From: Streptomyces sp. NBC_01451
GTDB lineage: Bacteria; Actinomycetota; Actinomycetes; Streptomycetales; Streptomycetaceae
Length of the DNA stretch: 64,000 nucleotides
NCBI RefSeq assembly: GCF_036227485.1
Contig: NZ_CP109479.1
Location: 1,860,001 to 1,924,000, forward strand
Reading direction: 5' to 3'
The notes under the pieces were generated by a model. It did not search any database, was not told where the DNA came from, and saw only the letters and a list, made by a program, of their open reading frames with translations. Position 1 is the first letter of the stretch; each line of letters opens with the position of its first letter. Shown here piece by piece: positions 22,701-31,604 of the stretch. The translations under genes and the position numbers were made by a program.

Positions 22701-24398
22701 ATGTCCGCAGCCAACGACACAACCCCCGGGATCCCCGGGCGCTCCGGGCTCCACCTCGGCCGCCGCGCGCTCGTCCTCGGCGCCACGGCGACCGCGGCCG
22801 GACTCGCCCTTCCCGGTACCGCGCAGGCGGCGACCTTCGGCTACACCGACGACGGCACGAACTACGTCATCGACACCGGCGCCAACCTCGTCTTCAAGGT
22901 CCGCAAGTCCAACGGCGACCTGTCCTCGCTGGTCTACCGGGGCACCGAGTACCAGGGCTACGGCGGCAACAACTCGCACATCGAGTCCGGTCTCGGCTCG
23001 TCCACGGTGACGATCCAGCAGTCCGGTTCGACGATCCTGGTCAGCGTCACCTACGGCACGCTGAAGCACTACTACGCGGCCCGCAGCGGCGAGAACAACG
23101 TCTACGTGTGGACCAACAAGGCCGACACGTCGGTCTCGGCGACCCGCTTCATCCTGCGCGTCAAGGCGGGCCTGTTCCTCAACGACGAGCCCGACTCGTA
23201 CACCTACACGAACAGCACGATCGAGGCCTCGGACGTCTTCGCGAAGTCCGACGGCCAGACCCGCTCGAAGCACTACTCGAAGCTGCGGGTCATGGACTAC
23301 AGCTACGTCGGCTGGAGCACCGGCAGCGTCGGCCTGTACGTGGTGCGCAGCAACCACGAGAAGGCCTCCGGCGGCCCCTTCTACCGCTCCCTCCTGCGCC
23401 ACCAGAGCGCGGACGGCGGCGGCCTGTACGAGATCCTGTACTACGGCCAGAACCAGACCGAGGAGCAGCGCTTCGGCCTCCAGGGCCCGTACGTCATCGC
23501 CCTCACGGACGGCGGCGCGCCCTCCTCGTCTCTGTACGCGGGAACGCTCACCACCCCCTGGGCGGACTCGCTCGGCATCTCCGGTTACGTCGCCGCGAGC
23601 GGCCGGGGCCGGGTCGCGGGCGTCGGGATCACCGGGCGCAACACGGCGTACGCGTACACGGTCGGGATCGCCAACTCGGCCGCGCAGTACTGGGGTTCGG
23701 CCCGCGCGTCCGACGGCTACTTCTCCATCGCGGGCGTCCTTCCGGGTACGTACACGCTCACGGTGTTCAAGGGTGAACTCGCCGTCTACACAACTTCGGT
23801 GACGGTCACCGCCGGTGGCACGACCACGCTCAACTCGATCGCGATCCCCGCCACGAACGACCCGAGCAACGCGAGCGCGATCTGGCGGATCAACGACTGG
23901 AACGGCACCCCGAGCGGCTTCAAGAACGCCGACCTGATGACGTACGCGCATCCGTCGGACGTCCGGGCCGCCGCCTGGACCGGCAACGTGGTGGTCGGCA
24001 GCGGCACCGAGACGTCGGGCTTCCCCTGCTACATCTGGAAGGACGTCAACAGCGGCCTGCTGGTCTACTTCAAGCTGACCGCGGCGCAGGCCGCCGCCGC
24101 GCACACCCTGCGCATCGGCGTGACGACGGCCTTCGCCAACGGCCGGCCGCAGGTCGTCGTCAACGACACCTGGACGTCGGCCATCCCCTCCCCGCCCACC
24201 CAGCCGACCAGCCGGTCGCTGACCAACGGGTCCTACCGGGGGAACAACAACACGTTCACCTACAGCGTGCCGGCGAGCGCCTGGCTCACGGACACCAGTC
24301 AGTACAACGTGCTGAAGATCAACGTGGTGAGCGGGTCGGGGACGACCTCCTACCTCAGTGCGGGGACGGCGATCGACGCGCTCGACCTGCTGGCCTAG
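22701..24398 (+). CDS. Secreted rhamnogalacturonan lyase, PL4 type
   Basis: 565 aa from ATG 22701 with GAAGGAGG 9 nt upstream. A Tat signal (GRRALVLGATATAAGLALPGTAQA) ends near residue 47. The catalytic PL4 beta-sandwich spans about 48-300 (DTGANLVFKVRKSNGDLSSL, RSKHYSKLRVMDY, VRSNHEKASGGPFYRSL), then an FnIII-like domain (about 305-390, SDGYFSIAGVLPGTYTLTVF) and a C-terminal CBM-like domain (about 393-565, IWRINDWNGTPSGFKNADL). PL4 enzymes cleave the rhamnose-galacturonate bond of rhamnogalacturonan I by beta-elimination. Only 15 bp separate its stop from that of the convergent GH43 gene. Confidence 0.9.
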   Translation: MSAANDTTPGIPGRSGLHLGRRALVLGATATAAGLALPGTAQAATFGYTDDGTNYVIDTGANLVFKVRKSNGDLSSLVYRGTEYQGYGGNNSHIESGLGSSTVTIQQSGSTILVSVTYGTLKHYYAARSGENNVYVWTNKADTSVSATRFILRVKAGLFLNDEPDSYTYTNSTIEASDVFAKSDGQTRSKHYSKLRVMDYSYVGWSTGSVGLYVVRSNHEKASGGPFYRSLLRHQSADGGGLYEILYYGQNQTEEQRFGLQGPYVIALTDGGAPSSSLYAGTLTTPWADSLGISGYVAASGRGRVAGVGITGRNTAYAYTVGIANSAAQYWGSARASDGYFSIAGVLPGTYTLTVFKGELAVYTTSVTVTAGGTTTLNSIAIPATNDPSNASAIWRINDWNGTPSGFKNADLMTYAHPSDVRAAAWTGNVVVGSGTETSGFPCYIWKDVNSGLLVYFKLTAAQAAAAHTLRIGVTTAFANGRPQVVVNDTWTSAIPSPPTQPTSRSLTNGSYRGNNNTFTYSVPASAWLTDTSQYNVLKINVVSGSGTTSYLSAGTAIDALDLLA

Positions 24399-24413
24399 CA
24401 GCCCGGCTGTTCG

Positions 24414-25826
24414 TCATGTCCCGCGTGTCCACTGCTGGTTCGTTCCGCTGCCGCACGTGTACGTGATGATGGCGGCCGAGTCGGCGGTGGACGCGCCGCT
24501 CACGTCGAGGCACTCGCCACTCGCGCGGGAGACGACCTTGACGTAGGAACCGGTGGTGGTGAGCGACCACTGCTGGTTGGTCGCCGAGGAGCTGCAGTTC
24601 TCCTGCGTGACCGTGCTGGCGTTCTCCTGGACGCACAACGAGCTGTTGCGGACCATCAGTTGGTAGTAGCCGCTCGCGACGGACTTGAACCAGTACTTCT
24701 GGTTGTTGCCGCTGTTGCAGGTGTACTGCTTGATCTGGGCACCCGCCCACAGCGACTGGCTGGTGACATCGGCGCACTTGGACGAGTGCCGGGCGATCAG
24801 CGTGTTGTACGTGGCGCTGTTCCCCGTCACCGTCCCGGTGGCGGTGTCGAGGGTGACCTCCGGCGACCAGGACATGGACATCGTGGTCGAGGACGGGAAG
24901 CTCAACGGCAGCCAGACGTAACGGGAGTCGTTGACGGTCCCGCCGAAGGCGTTGCCCCAGCGGTCGCCCATGTAGAGGTACGAGGTGCCCGAAGTCCCCT
25001 GCACGGGCAGGACGTACGCGGTCTGCGAGCCGTACGTCGTGGAGTCGCCGACGTTCGCCATGGCGGTCCACGGGCCGGTGATGCTGGTCGCGGTGGCGTA
25101 CTGCTGCTGGTTGGGGCTCCAGCCGGTGGCGCCCGAAGTCAGCATGAAGTAGACGCCGTTGCGCTTGAACAGGGCCGGCGCCTCGCGGTGGCCGCCGTGC
25201 CAGGGGTCGGCGACCAGGCTGTCGATGCCGGTGTAGTCGGCCGTCAGTCTGTAGATCTGGAGGTCGTAGTTCTCGCGGGCCGCCGAGATCATGTAGCCGG
25301 TGCCGTCGGTGTCGACGAAGACCGTGATGTCACGGGACATGTGGGTGTCCAGCGGGCGGAAGCTGCCCTGCCAGGTGTAGTCGCCGTCGACGGTGTCGGA
25401 GACGGCGACGGCGGCCCGGGCCTCGCTGTAGTCGGCGCCGTTCTCCTTGTGCATCCACATCACGTACTTGCCGGTGGCCGCGTTGTACATGACCTTCGGC
25501 CGCTCGATGTTGGCGGTGGCGAGTTCGGAGGCGCTGGACTGGGTGAGGACGTGGTTGCGGAACTCCCAGTTCTTCAGGTCGGTGGAGCGGTAGGCGTCCA
25601 CGTACTGGAAGGTGTTGTCGGCGTTGCGGTGCTCGCCGAACCAGTAGTAGTAGGACCCGACCTTGACGACCCCGCCGCCGTGCGCGTGCACGGGGTCACC
25701 GTTGGTGGCGGTGAACTGGGTGCCGTTGGTGATCGTCACGGCCGCGGCCTGGGCGGGCCCGGCGGTGGCGAGGGCGCCGGCCAGCGCCAGACAAAGGGCG
25801 AGGAGAACCGCGTACACACGTCTCAT
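24414..25826 (-). CDS. Secreted GH43 galactanase-like enzyme with ricin-type CBM13
   Basis: 470 aa from ATG 25824-25826; the start overlaps the upstream GH43 stop (ATGA), which couples their translation. The Sec signal peptide ends at AGPAQAA. The five-bladed propeller begins TITNGTQFTATNGDPVHAHGGGVVKVGSYYYWFGEHRN, which closely resembles GH43 subfamily 24 exo-beta-1,3-galactanases; that subfamily lacks the usual catalytic-base Asp. The C-terminal 130 residues form a ricin B/CBM13 domain with repeated QW motifs (NNQKYW, TNQQWS, TNQQWT). Likely attack on the beta-1,3-galactan backbone of arabinogalactan. The subfamily call is from memory of motifs. Confidence 0.85.
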   Translation of the reverse strand: MRRVYAVLLALCLALAGALATAGPAQAAAVTITNGTQFTATNGDPVHAHGGGVVKVGSYYYWFGEHRNADNTFQYVDAYRSTDLKNWEFRNHVLTQSSASELATANIERPKVMYNAATGKYVMWMHKENGADYSEARAAVAVSDTVDGDYTWQGSFRPLDTHMSRDITVFVDTDGTGYMISAARENYDLQIYRLTADYTGIDSLVADPWHGGHREAPALFKRNGVYFMLTSGATGWSPNQQQYATATSITGPWTAMANVGDSTTYGSQTAYVLPVQGTSGTSYLYMGDRWGNAFGGTVNDSRYVWLPLSFPSSTTMSMSWSPEVTLDTATGTVTGNSATYNTLIARHSSKCADVTSQSLWAGAQIKQYTCNSGNNQKYWFKSVASGYYQLMVRNSSLCVQENASTVTQENCSSSATNQQWSLTTTGSYVKVVSRASGECLDVSGASTADSAAIITYTCGSGTNQQWTRGT

Positions 25827-27007
25827 GAGCCACTCTCCAAAAGTGAGCCGACCTGCGTGCCTGTCTGCGTACCTGTCTCCGTGTCGGCGACGGGGACGCC
25901 GAAGTCCGGGGTGCCGTCGGTGTTCCAGCCGAGCGTCTGCACCCGGGTGTGCCGGTTGGGATCGTCGAGCGGGTCGCCGACGATCTCCTTGTACTGCCGT
26001 GCGTGGTAGACGAGGACGTCGGTACGGCCGTCCTCGGCGACGGTGAAGCAGTTGTGGCCGGGGCCGTACTGCCTGGTCGTGTCGTTGCTGGTGAAGACGG
26101 GGGTCGGGGACTTGGTCCAGTTGGCCGGGTCCATCAGGTCGGCGCGGGCGTCGATCGTCAACAGGCCCATGCAGTAGTGGTAGTCGGTGGCGCTCGCCGA
26201 GTACGACATGAAGATCCGGCCGTTGCGCTTGATGAACGACGGCCCCTCGTTGACCCGGTAGCCGATGCGTTCCCAGTCGAACTCCGGTGTGGTGAGCCGG
26301 ATCTGAGGTCCTGTCAGGGTCAGTGGGTCGGCCATCTTCGACAGCCAGACGGCGGTGTTGTTGTCCATGCCGGGCTCGTGCTGCGCCCAGGCGAGATAGC
26401 GGGAGCCGCGGTGGGTGAAGGTGGTGGCGTCCAGGGAGAAGGTCTCCCAGGCGGTCTTCAGCTGCCCGCGCTCCACCCAGGTGCCGGTGAACGGATCGCG
26501 GTCGGCGTTCTCCAGGACCCAGATCCGGATGTCCCAGACGGCCTCGGCGGGCGCGGAGGCGAAGTAGACGTACCACTTGCCGTCGATGTGGTGGATCTCC
26601 GGCGCCCAGATGTGCGCGCCCATGGCCCCGGTGTCGTGCTTGCGCCAGATGACGGACTCGTCGGCGGTGGCGATCCCGCGGATGGTGCGGGAGCGGCGCA
26701 GGATGATGCGGTCGTACTCGGGGGCGGTGGCCGTGAAGTAGTAACGGCCGTCGATGTGGCGGTGGATGTGGGGGTCGGCACGGTTGCGCACGAGGGGGTT
26801 GACGTACGGGGTGGTGGCGCAGCGGGTACCCGCCGGGGCGGTGGCGGCGTGCGCGGTGCCGGAGACACCGGGGATGGCGGAGCCGGCTGCCAGGACTCCG
26901 CCGGCCAGGGCACCCTTCAGGAGGGTTCTCCGGGCGGAGAGGGCGGAGGCGGCGGAGTCTTCGGGCGGACCCGGCGGGTCTTCGGACAGGTCGTCGGCGC
27001 GGCTCAT
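25823..27007 (-). CDS. Secreted GH43 arabinofuranosidase-like enzyme
   Basis: 394 aa from ATG 27005-27007 (GAGAGG about 9 nt upstream). Tat signal: SARRTLLKGALAGGVLAAGSA. GH43 propeller with NRADPHIHRHIDGRYYF (general base Asp), GAHIWAPEIHHIDGKWYVYF, FSLDATTFTHRGSRYLAW and NEGPSFIKRNGRIF (general acid Glu), followed by GPGHNCFTV with the His typical of the group. It most resembles exo-acting arabinofuranosidases of subfamily 26, which release arabinose from arabinan or arabinogalactan side chains. It forms a two-gene operon with the GH43 galactanase-like gene. Confidence 0.85.
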   Translation of the reverse strand: MSRADDLSEDPPGPPEDSAASALSARRTLLKGALAGGVLAAGSAIPGVSGTAHAATAPAGTRCATTPYVNPLVRNRADPHIHRHIDGRYYFTATAPEYDRIILRRSRTIRGIATADESVIWRKHDTGAMGAHIWAPEIHHIDGKWYVYFASAPAEAVWDIRIWVLENADRDPFTGTWVERGQLKTAWETFSLDATTFTHRGSRYLAWAQHEPGMDNNTAVWLSKMADPLTLTGPQIRLTTPEFDWERIGYRVNEGPSFIKRNGRIFMSYSASATDYHYCMGLLTIDARADLMDPANWTKSPTPVFTSNDTTRQYGPGHNCFTVAEDGRTDVLVYHARQYKEIVGDPLDDPNRHTRVQTLGWNTDGTPDFGVPVADTETGTQTGTQVGSLLESGS

Positions 27008-27108
27008 GCGGACTGCCTCTCGGGGGTGGGGCACGAGGTGTCGGTGGCGGTGGGTGCGGGCCTCGGAGTGTGCATTTGTGTGCGTGTGTGGGGGATGACA
27101 CGAGAAAC

Positions 27109-27124
27109 GTTCGTAATTGCGAAC
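27109..27124. promoter_or_regulatory. Operator candidate GTTCGTAATTGCGAAC
   Basis: A 16-bp near-perfect palindrome with an AT-rich core in the divergent promoter region of the GH43 operon (102 bp from its start) and the beta-helix surface protein (126 bp). A transcription-factor site is likely; the factor is unknown. Confidence 0.5.
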
Positions 27125-27249
27125 AAGATCTGCCATTCCGAGTGCCGAAAAGGTAAGCGCGTGTTACGGGAAGGTCAACTGGTCGGAGGGGATGAATCCG
27201 CTGAGCAACTTTCTGTTATCGCGCGGAGGTCGGGCCCGTCTCCTGTCAC

Positions 27250-29445
27250 GTGCACAGCCACTCCCCCAACACCAGCCCCGCTCCCAGGACAGCTCACCGG
27301 ACCTCTCGACGGACCGTCACGTCCGCCTCGGCACTCACGATGACCGTCCTCCTGCTCGGTGCCCCGCCCGCGTCGGCGGCCGGTTCCCGGGACGCCACCG
27401 CCGACGTGCTCGCCGGCCGGGACGTCACGCTCACCGGCGACACGGTGGTGACCGTGCCCGCCGGGACGACGACGTACGACGGTGTCTTCCGGGGCGAGGG
27501 CACCCTCACCGTGCGCGGCACCGGCACCCTGATCCTGACCAGGGACAGCGACTTCACGCTGCCCAGGTCCCGGCAGGGGCAGCAGGTGAGCGTCCCGGGC
27601 GGCAACCACCCGTACGTCACGGTGACGAACCCCGACCCACCGGGCGTGACCGTCGAGCGGGGAGCCACCCTCCAGTACGGCGACGGCGGTACGACGGGCC
27701 TGATCGGCCACTTCCCTTACAACACACCGGCGTTCCGGCTGAACCAGGACAACATCCGGGTGGACGGCACCCTGCGTCTCTCGCTGAAGAGCGCGTACAA
27801 CCTGGGCACGATCAGTGGCGCCGGACTGGTGACGCAGCCCCGCTTCCTCTGGGGCACCTGGGACCTCTCGGGCGTCCACGCCTTCTCCGGGGTGATCGAC
27901 AACGGCACCCAGGTGAACGCGGGCCGACCGGAGTTCGCGACGTCGCTCCCCCGCGTGCGCAAGGTCCTCAACCAGGGCACCTGGACGGTCGACACGCCGC
28001 TCGGCCAGACGGTCACCATGGGGATGGACTTCTACCAGCGCGAGTACGGCAGCGACATCAACATCCAGTCCCGCCCGGGGTCGAAGGTGGTGTTGACCGG
28101 TCAGTACAGCTGGTCGGACCGGGGCGGCGACACCGACCCGTCGCTCAGCGATCCCGCCCTCAACTGGACGCCCGCCCGCAGACACGTCAACAAGCGCGGC
28201 ACCAACATCAAGGGCGCGAACGTCCAGTGGGGCGACGGGACGACGAACAGGATCTTCATGCCGGGGACGGCGGAGACGGTGTACATCAACCTCCTCGCGG
28301 CGAGATCCCGTTCGCTCCTGACGTTCGACTACGACGGCCCGGTGACACTGGGGGCCCCCATCGGCGGCGGCCGGTTCCACGACACCCTGTCCGCGCCCGG
28401 CGCCGGTGACATCGTCATCAAGGGGACGCGCGGCAACGATGTCACGTTCGCCGCGGTCCAGTACTACGACGGGTCGACGACGGTCGAGAAGGGCGCGGTA
28501 CTGCGCCTGGGCAGCGGAAGGGCGGGCGGCGACGGTGGCCTGTACACGAAGGGTTCCCTCTACAAGGTCGTGAACGACGGCTCGTTGGTGGTGCGGAACA
28601 CGAGCCGGGCGCTGGTGCTGTCGCGGATCAGCGGCGGTGGCTCGTTCACCCAGTCGGGCTCGGCGACGACGACACTGACGGGCAGCGGAGTCACGTACGG
28701 CGGGAGCACGACGGTCACGAAGGGCACGCTGGCACTCAGGGGCGGCGCAACTCTCGCCCACAGCAAGGCGATTCGGCTGACCTCGGCGGGCGCGAGGCTG
28801 GACGTGGGCTCGGCGGGGCTGCGCGTGGGGACCACGCTCACCGGCTCGGGAACGGTCAAGGGCTCGGTGACGAACGAGGGTGTGGTGGCCGGCGAGTTGA
28901 CGGTGACCGGAAGCTACACGCAGGGCCCGAAGGGCGAACTCGTGCTGCGGGGGCGGCCGTTGAAGGTCTCCGGCGCGGTGCGGCTGGCGGGGGCGCTGGA
29001 CCTGTCGGCGGCGGGTTCGGCCTCCGCCGCTGCCTCCGCCCGCACGATCACGGTGCTGAACCACGCGGGGCGCGCGAGGACGGCCGGTGCGTTCAGCGGG
29101 CTGAAGGAGGGTGCCGCGCTGAAGCTCGGCGACACGACGTACCGGATCAGCTACCGGGGCGGTGACGGCAACGACGTGGTCCTGGCGGCGGTCGCGAAGA
29201 GTGCGTCGCCGGCCGCGGGTCCGGGGGCACGCTCGGGGTCAGCGGCGGGGGCAGGAGCGGGCTCGGTGGCGGCGGCCGGCGCGAACACCGACTCCGCTTC
29301 CGCGGCGACCGGGACAGGGCTCGGCTTCTGGCCCTACGCGATGGCGGTCGGGCTGTTGGCGGGGCTGATGATCCCGGCCGCCCGGAAGGTCCGGGGGCCC
29401 GGGAACGGGCGACGGCGGGGCGGACGGCACGCGGCGCAGGGCTGA
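27250..29445 (+). CDS. Surface-anchored beta-helix (autotransporter-repeat-like) protein
   Basis: 731 aa from GTG 27250, the first start after an in-frame stop; GGAGG lies about 20 nt away, so the start is uncertain (the next candidate is ATG at about 27340). Signal peptide with twin arginine SRRTVTSASALTMTVLLLG, cleaved near ASAAG. The body is Gly/Thr/Val-rich with repeated TLTVRGTGTLIL-, ERGATLQYGDGG-, TVEKGAVLRLGSG- and TTVTKGTLALRGGATL-type strands, as in passenger-associated autotransporter repeats that form beta-helices. A Ser/Ala/Gly linker (about 640-690) leads to a TM helix (WPYAMAVGLLAGLMIP) and an Arg-rich tail. Role inferred: cell-surface binding or processing of plant polysaccharide. 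Confidence 0.75.
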   Translation: MHSHSPNTSPAPRTAHRTSRRTVTSASALTMTVLLLGAPPASAAGSRDATADVLAGRDVTLTGDTVVTVPAGTTTYDGVFRGEGTLTVRGTGTLILTRDSDFTLPRSRQGQQVSVPGGNHPYVTVTNPDPPGVTVERGATLQYGDGGTTGLIGHFPYNTPAFRLNQDNIRVDGTLRLSLKSAYNLGTISGAGLVTQPRFLWGTWDLSGVHAFSGVIDNGTQVNAGRPEFATSLPRVRKVLNQGTWTVDTPLGQTVTMGMDFYQREYGSDINIQSRPGSKVVLTGQYSWSDRGGDTDPSLSDPALNWTPARRHVNKRGTNIKGANVQWGDGTTNRIFMPGTAETVYINLLAARSRSLLTFDYDGPVTLGAPIGGGRFHDTLSAPGAGDIVIKGTRGNDVTFAAVQYYDGSTTVEKGAVLRLGSGRAGGDGGLYTKGSLYKVVNDGSLVVRNTSRALVLSRISGGGSFTQSGSATTTLTGSGVTYGGSTTVTKGTLALRGGATLAHSKAIRLTSAGARLDVGSAGLRVGTTLTGSGTVKGSVTNEGVVAGELTVTGSYTQGPKGELVLRGRPLKVSGAVRLAGALDLSAAGSASAAASARTITVLNHAGRARTAGAFSGLKEGAALKLGDTTYRISYRGGDGNDVVLAAVAKSASPAAGPGARSGSAAGAGAGSVAAAGANTDSASAATGTGLGFWPYAMAVGLLAGLMIPAARKVRGPGNGRRRGGRHAAQG

Positions 29446-29710
29446 GCGGAACGGAGCGGGACCGATGGGGACCGGTCCGAGGCGGGCGGGACCTGGCGGC
29501 GTCGCCGCTCCCCCGAGGTGAAGTCGAGACCGGCGGGAAGGTCCGGAGCGCGCTTCGGCGTCGGTCGAACACGGTGGCCGCGATCGCGCCGGGGGCCACG
29601 GCCCCGCGACGCCGCTCAAGGTCGGTGCGCGACACGCCCTTGGCGCCGGGTGGCTCGGAACGTACCCGCCCGGAGGCTCCGTCGACGGAGGTTCTGAGAT
29701 CCTTCTCCGT

Positions 29711-29902
29711 ATGAGTACGCCACCGGATGGTCTGCCCGTCTATCGAGTCCTGACCGGCCCGGACGACGTCACGTTCTGTCAGCGTGTGAGCGAGGCGATC
29801 GGCCTCGGCTACGAACTGCACGAAGGCCCGGCCGTCACCTTCGACGGTGAGAACGTCATCATCGCCCAGGCACTGGTGTGGCCGGTGCCGGTTCGGCGGT
29901 GA
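29711..29902 (+). CDS. DUF1737-domain small protein
   Basis: 63 aa from ATG 29711. YRVLTGPDDVTFCQRVSEAIGLGYELHEGPAVTFDGENVIIAQALVW matches the DUF1737 family of short cytosolic proteins of unknown function. No close Shine-Dalgarno sequence (GGAGG about 20 nt upstream). Monocistronic, followed 9 bp later by a large hairpin. Confidence 0.85.
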   Translation: MSTPPDGLPVYRVLTGPDDVTFCQRVSEAIGLGYELHEGPAVTFDGENVIIAQALVWPVPVRR

Positions 29903-29910
29903 GCTGCACC

Positions 29911-29942
29911 GTTGTGGGCCCCTCGGCCGAGGGGCCCACAAC
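29911..29942. terminator. 32-bp perfect palindrome terminator
   Basis: Two perfect 16-nt arms (GTTGTGGGCCCCTCGG and its complement) with no spacer, between the stop of the DUF1737 gene and the end of the convergent permease. Bidirectional terminator. Confidence 0.85.
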
Positions 29943-30038
29943 GCGTTTCCGGCCAGGACCCGCCCGGCGGCGGACGCCCCGCACACCTCACCGCGCCTCG
30001 CGCTCCGGGTACGGCGTCTCCGACGGCAGGCTCCCGGA

Positions 30039-31451
30039 TCAGGCGGCCACCGTCTCGCTCGCATCAGGCGCCTGCGGGTCCCCCGTCGACTGCCGCCCCC
30101 GCATCCACACGTACACCGGGATCCCCGCGAACAGGAACAGCACCCCCTGGTACACCGCCGCATAGCCCGCGCCCGCGATCAGCCAGAAGGAGAAGGCGAA
30201 GGAGAGGCCCGCGACGATCAGGTCGCGGACCAGGCCGGCCGGGCGGACCTGGTCGCGTGATCCCCTGGCCAGCCAGTACAGCTGGGCCGCCGCCGAGAGG
30301 AGGTACGGGACGCAGCCCGTGAACGTCGTGATCAGGACCAGGACGCGGAAGGTGGTGTCCGGGCCCGCCGTGTAGTTGAAGGCGATGAGGATCGTGCCGA
30401 GGACCGCGCACGCCCAGACGCCGAAGCCGGGCACCCCGCCCTTGCCGACCTTCGCGAACGGTGCCGGGAAGAGACCGTCGCGAGCCGCCGCGTACGGCAT
30501 CTGCGCGGCGAGCAGGATCCAGCCGTTGAGGCAGCCGACGATCGACGCGACCGCCACCAGCGCGATGGCCGTACCGCCCCAGCTGCCGCCGGTGATCGCG
30601 TTCACCGCGTCGGCGAAGGGGGCACCGGAGCCGACCAGCTTGTCGTGCGGGACCAGGCCGAAGACCGCGACCGTGCCCAGGATGTAGACGAGGGCCGAGC
30701 CGAGCGTGCCCAGGACGCTCGCGCGGCCGACGTTGCGCTCGGGGTTCTCCACCTCGCCCGCGCTGATCGCCGCCGACTCGACGCCCAGGAAGCTGTACAG
30801 GAGCAGCGCGGCGGAGGCGGCGAGGGCGCCGGGCACGCTGTCGCCGGACGCGTTGAACGCGCCGAAGTTGTCGGTGTCGATGAAGAACAGGCCGACCGTG
30901 GCCACCACCAGCAGCGGCACGAACTTGAGGATCGTCGACACGATCTGTACGCCGCCGACCCACCGGGTGCCCGCGAAGTTCGCGGCGGCCGGCAGCCAGA
31001 GGGCCAGGATCGCGACCAGCGCGCCCAGGGCGTGACTGTCGTGCAGAGGGATCAGTACGTCGACGTAGCCCACCGCCGCGACCGCCAGGGCGGCGATGCT
31101 GACCCAGGTCATCGTCCAGTACGACCACGCCGACAGGAAGCCCGCGAAGGGGCCGAAGGCGTCGCGCGGGTACACGTACAGGCCGCCGGTGACCGGGCTG
31201 CGGCGGGCCAGCTTGCCGAAGAGCAGGGCGAGCAGTACCGCGCCGATCGACAGGACCAGGAAGGCGAGCAGGCTCACCGAGCCGTACGGGGCGACCGTGG
31301 CGGGCAGGACGAAGATGCCGCCGCCGATGATGTTGCCCATCACGAGCGCGGTGGCGGCGGCCAGGCCGAAGGTGCGGCGGGGAGTGGCCTCGGTCGGCGC
31401 GGTCGGAGTCAGCTCCGGCTCGTCTGCCTCGGTGGTGCTGGGAGCAGTCAT
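30039..31451 (-). CDS. APC-family amino-acid permease
   Basis: 470 aa from ATG 31449-31451. About 12 membrane spans; the first carries ALVMGNIIGGGIFVLPATVAPYG, the substrate-backbone-binding motif of amino acid-polyamine-organocation transporters, and ESAAISAGEVENPERNVGRA is the conserved loop. It resembles the AdiC/basic-amino-acid antiporter branch. Its divergent neighbour is homocysteine S-methyltransferase, so S-methylmethionine or methionine is a possible substrate; this rests on context only. The 153-bp intergenic region holds an operator-like inverted repeat. Confidence 0.85.
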   Translation of the reverse strand: MTAPSTTEADEPELTPTAPTEATPRRTFGLAAATALVMGNIIGGGIFVLPATVAPYGSVSLLAFLVLSIGAVLLALLFGKLARRSPVTGGLYVYPRDAFGPFAGFLSAWSYWTMTWVSIAALAVAAVGYVDVLIPLHDSHALGALVAILALWLPAAANFAGTRWVGGVQIVSTILKFVPLLVVATVGLFFIDTDNFGAFNASGDSVPGALAASAALLLYSFLGVESAAISAGEVENPERNVGRASVLGTLGSALVYILGTVAVFGLVPHDKLVGSGAPFADAVNAITGGSWGGTAIALVAVASIVGCLNGWILLAAQMPYAAARDGLFPAPFAKVGKGGVPGFGVWACAVLGTILIAFNYTAGPDTTFRVLVLITTFTGCVPYLLSAAAQLYWLARGSRDQVRPAGLVRDLIVAGLSFAFSFWLIAGAGYAAVYQGVLFLFAGIPVYVWMRGRQSTGDPQAPDASETVAA

Positions 31452-31537
31452 GACACTTCCGGTGGGCGGGGAGGGACGGGGAGAGGCGGGGAGTAGCGGG
31501 TGCGGGGAGGGCGTGATCGTAACTCGCCATCCCACAT

Positions 31538-31567
31538 TGTGGTCCATCTGTTCATGTACTGGACACA
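31538..31567. promoter_or_regulatory. Inverted repeat in mmuM/permease divergent promoter
   Basis: TGTGGTCCA (from 31538) and TGGACACA (ending 31567) form arms of 8 bp with a one-base bulge, between the divergent starts. Candidate operator for shared control. Confidence 0.4.
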
Positions 31568-31592
31568 TGCGGCCGTCGGGTCGGCCGTCGGC

Positions 31593-31598
31593 TAGCGT
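31593..31598 (+). promoter_or_regulatory. -10 box of leaderless promoter (mmuM)
   Basis: TAGCGT followed by 6 nt and ATG 31605, placing the transcription start at the start codon. No Shine-Dalgarno sequence is present. Confidence 0.55.
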
Positions 31599-31604
31599 CG
31601 AGGC

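Noticed and set aside
20616..24398. A plus-strand open frame of 1260 codons running through the LysE gene, antisense of the acetylesterase and the PL4 lyase
   Set aside because: High GC removes stops; the true PL4 start with ribosome-binding site and Tat signal is at 22701.
24414..27101. A single 895-aa fusion of both GH43 enzymes
   Set aside because: The part upstream of 25826 is in a different frame from the real GH43 gene at 25823-27007 and is low-complexity. The downstream gene has its own signal peptide and an ATGA overlap.
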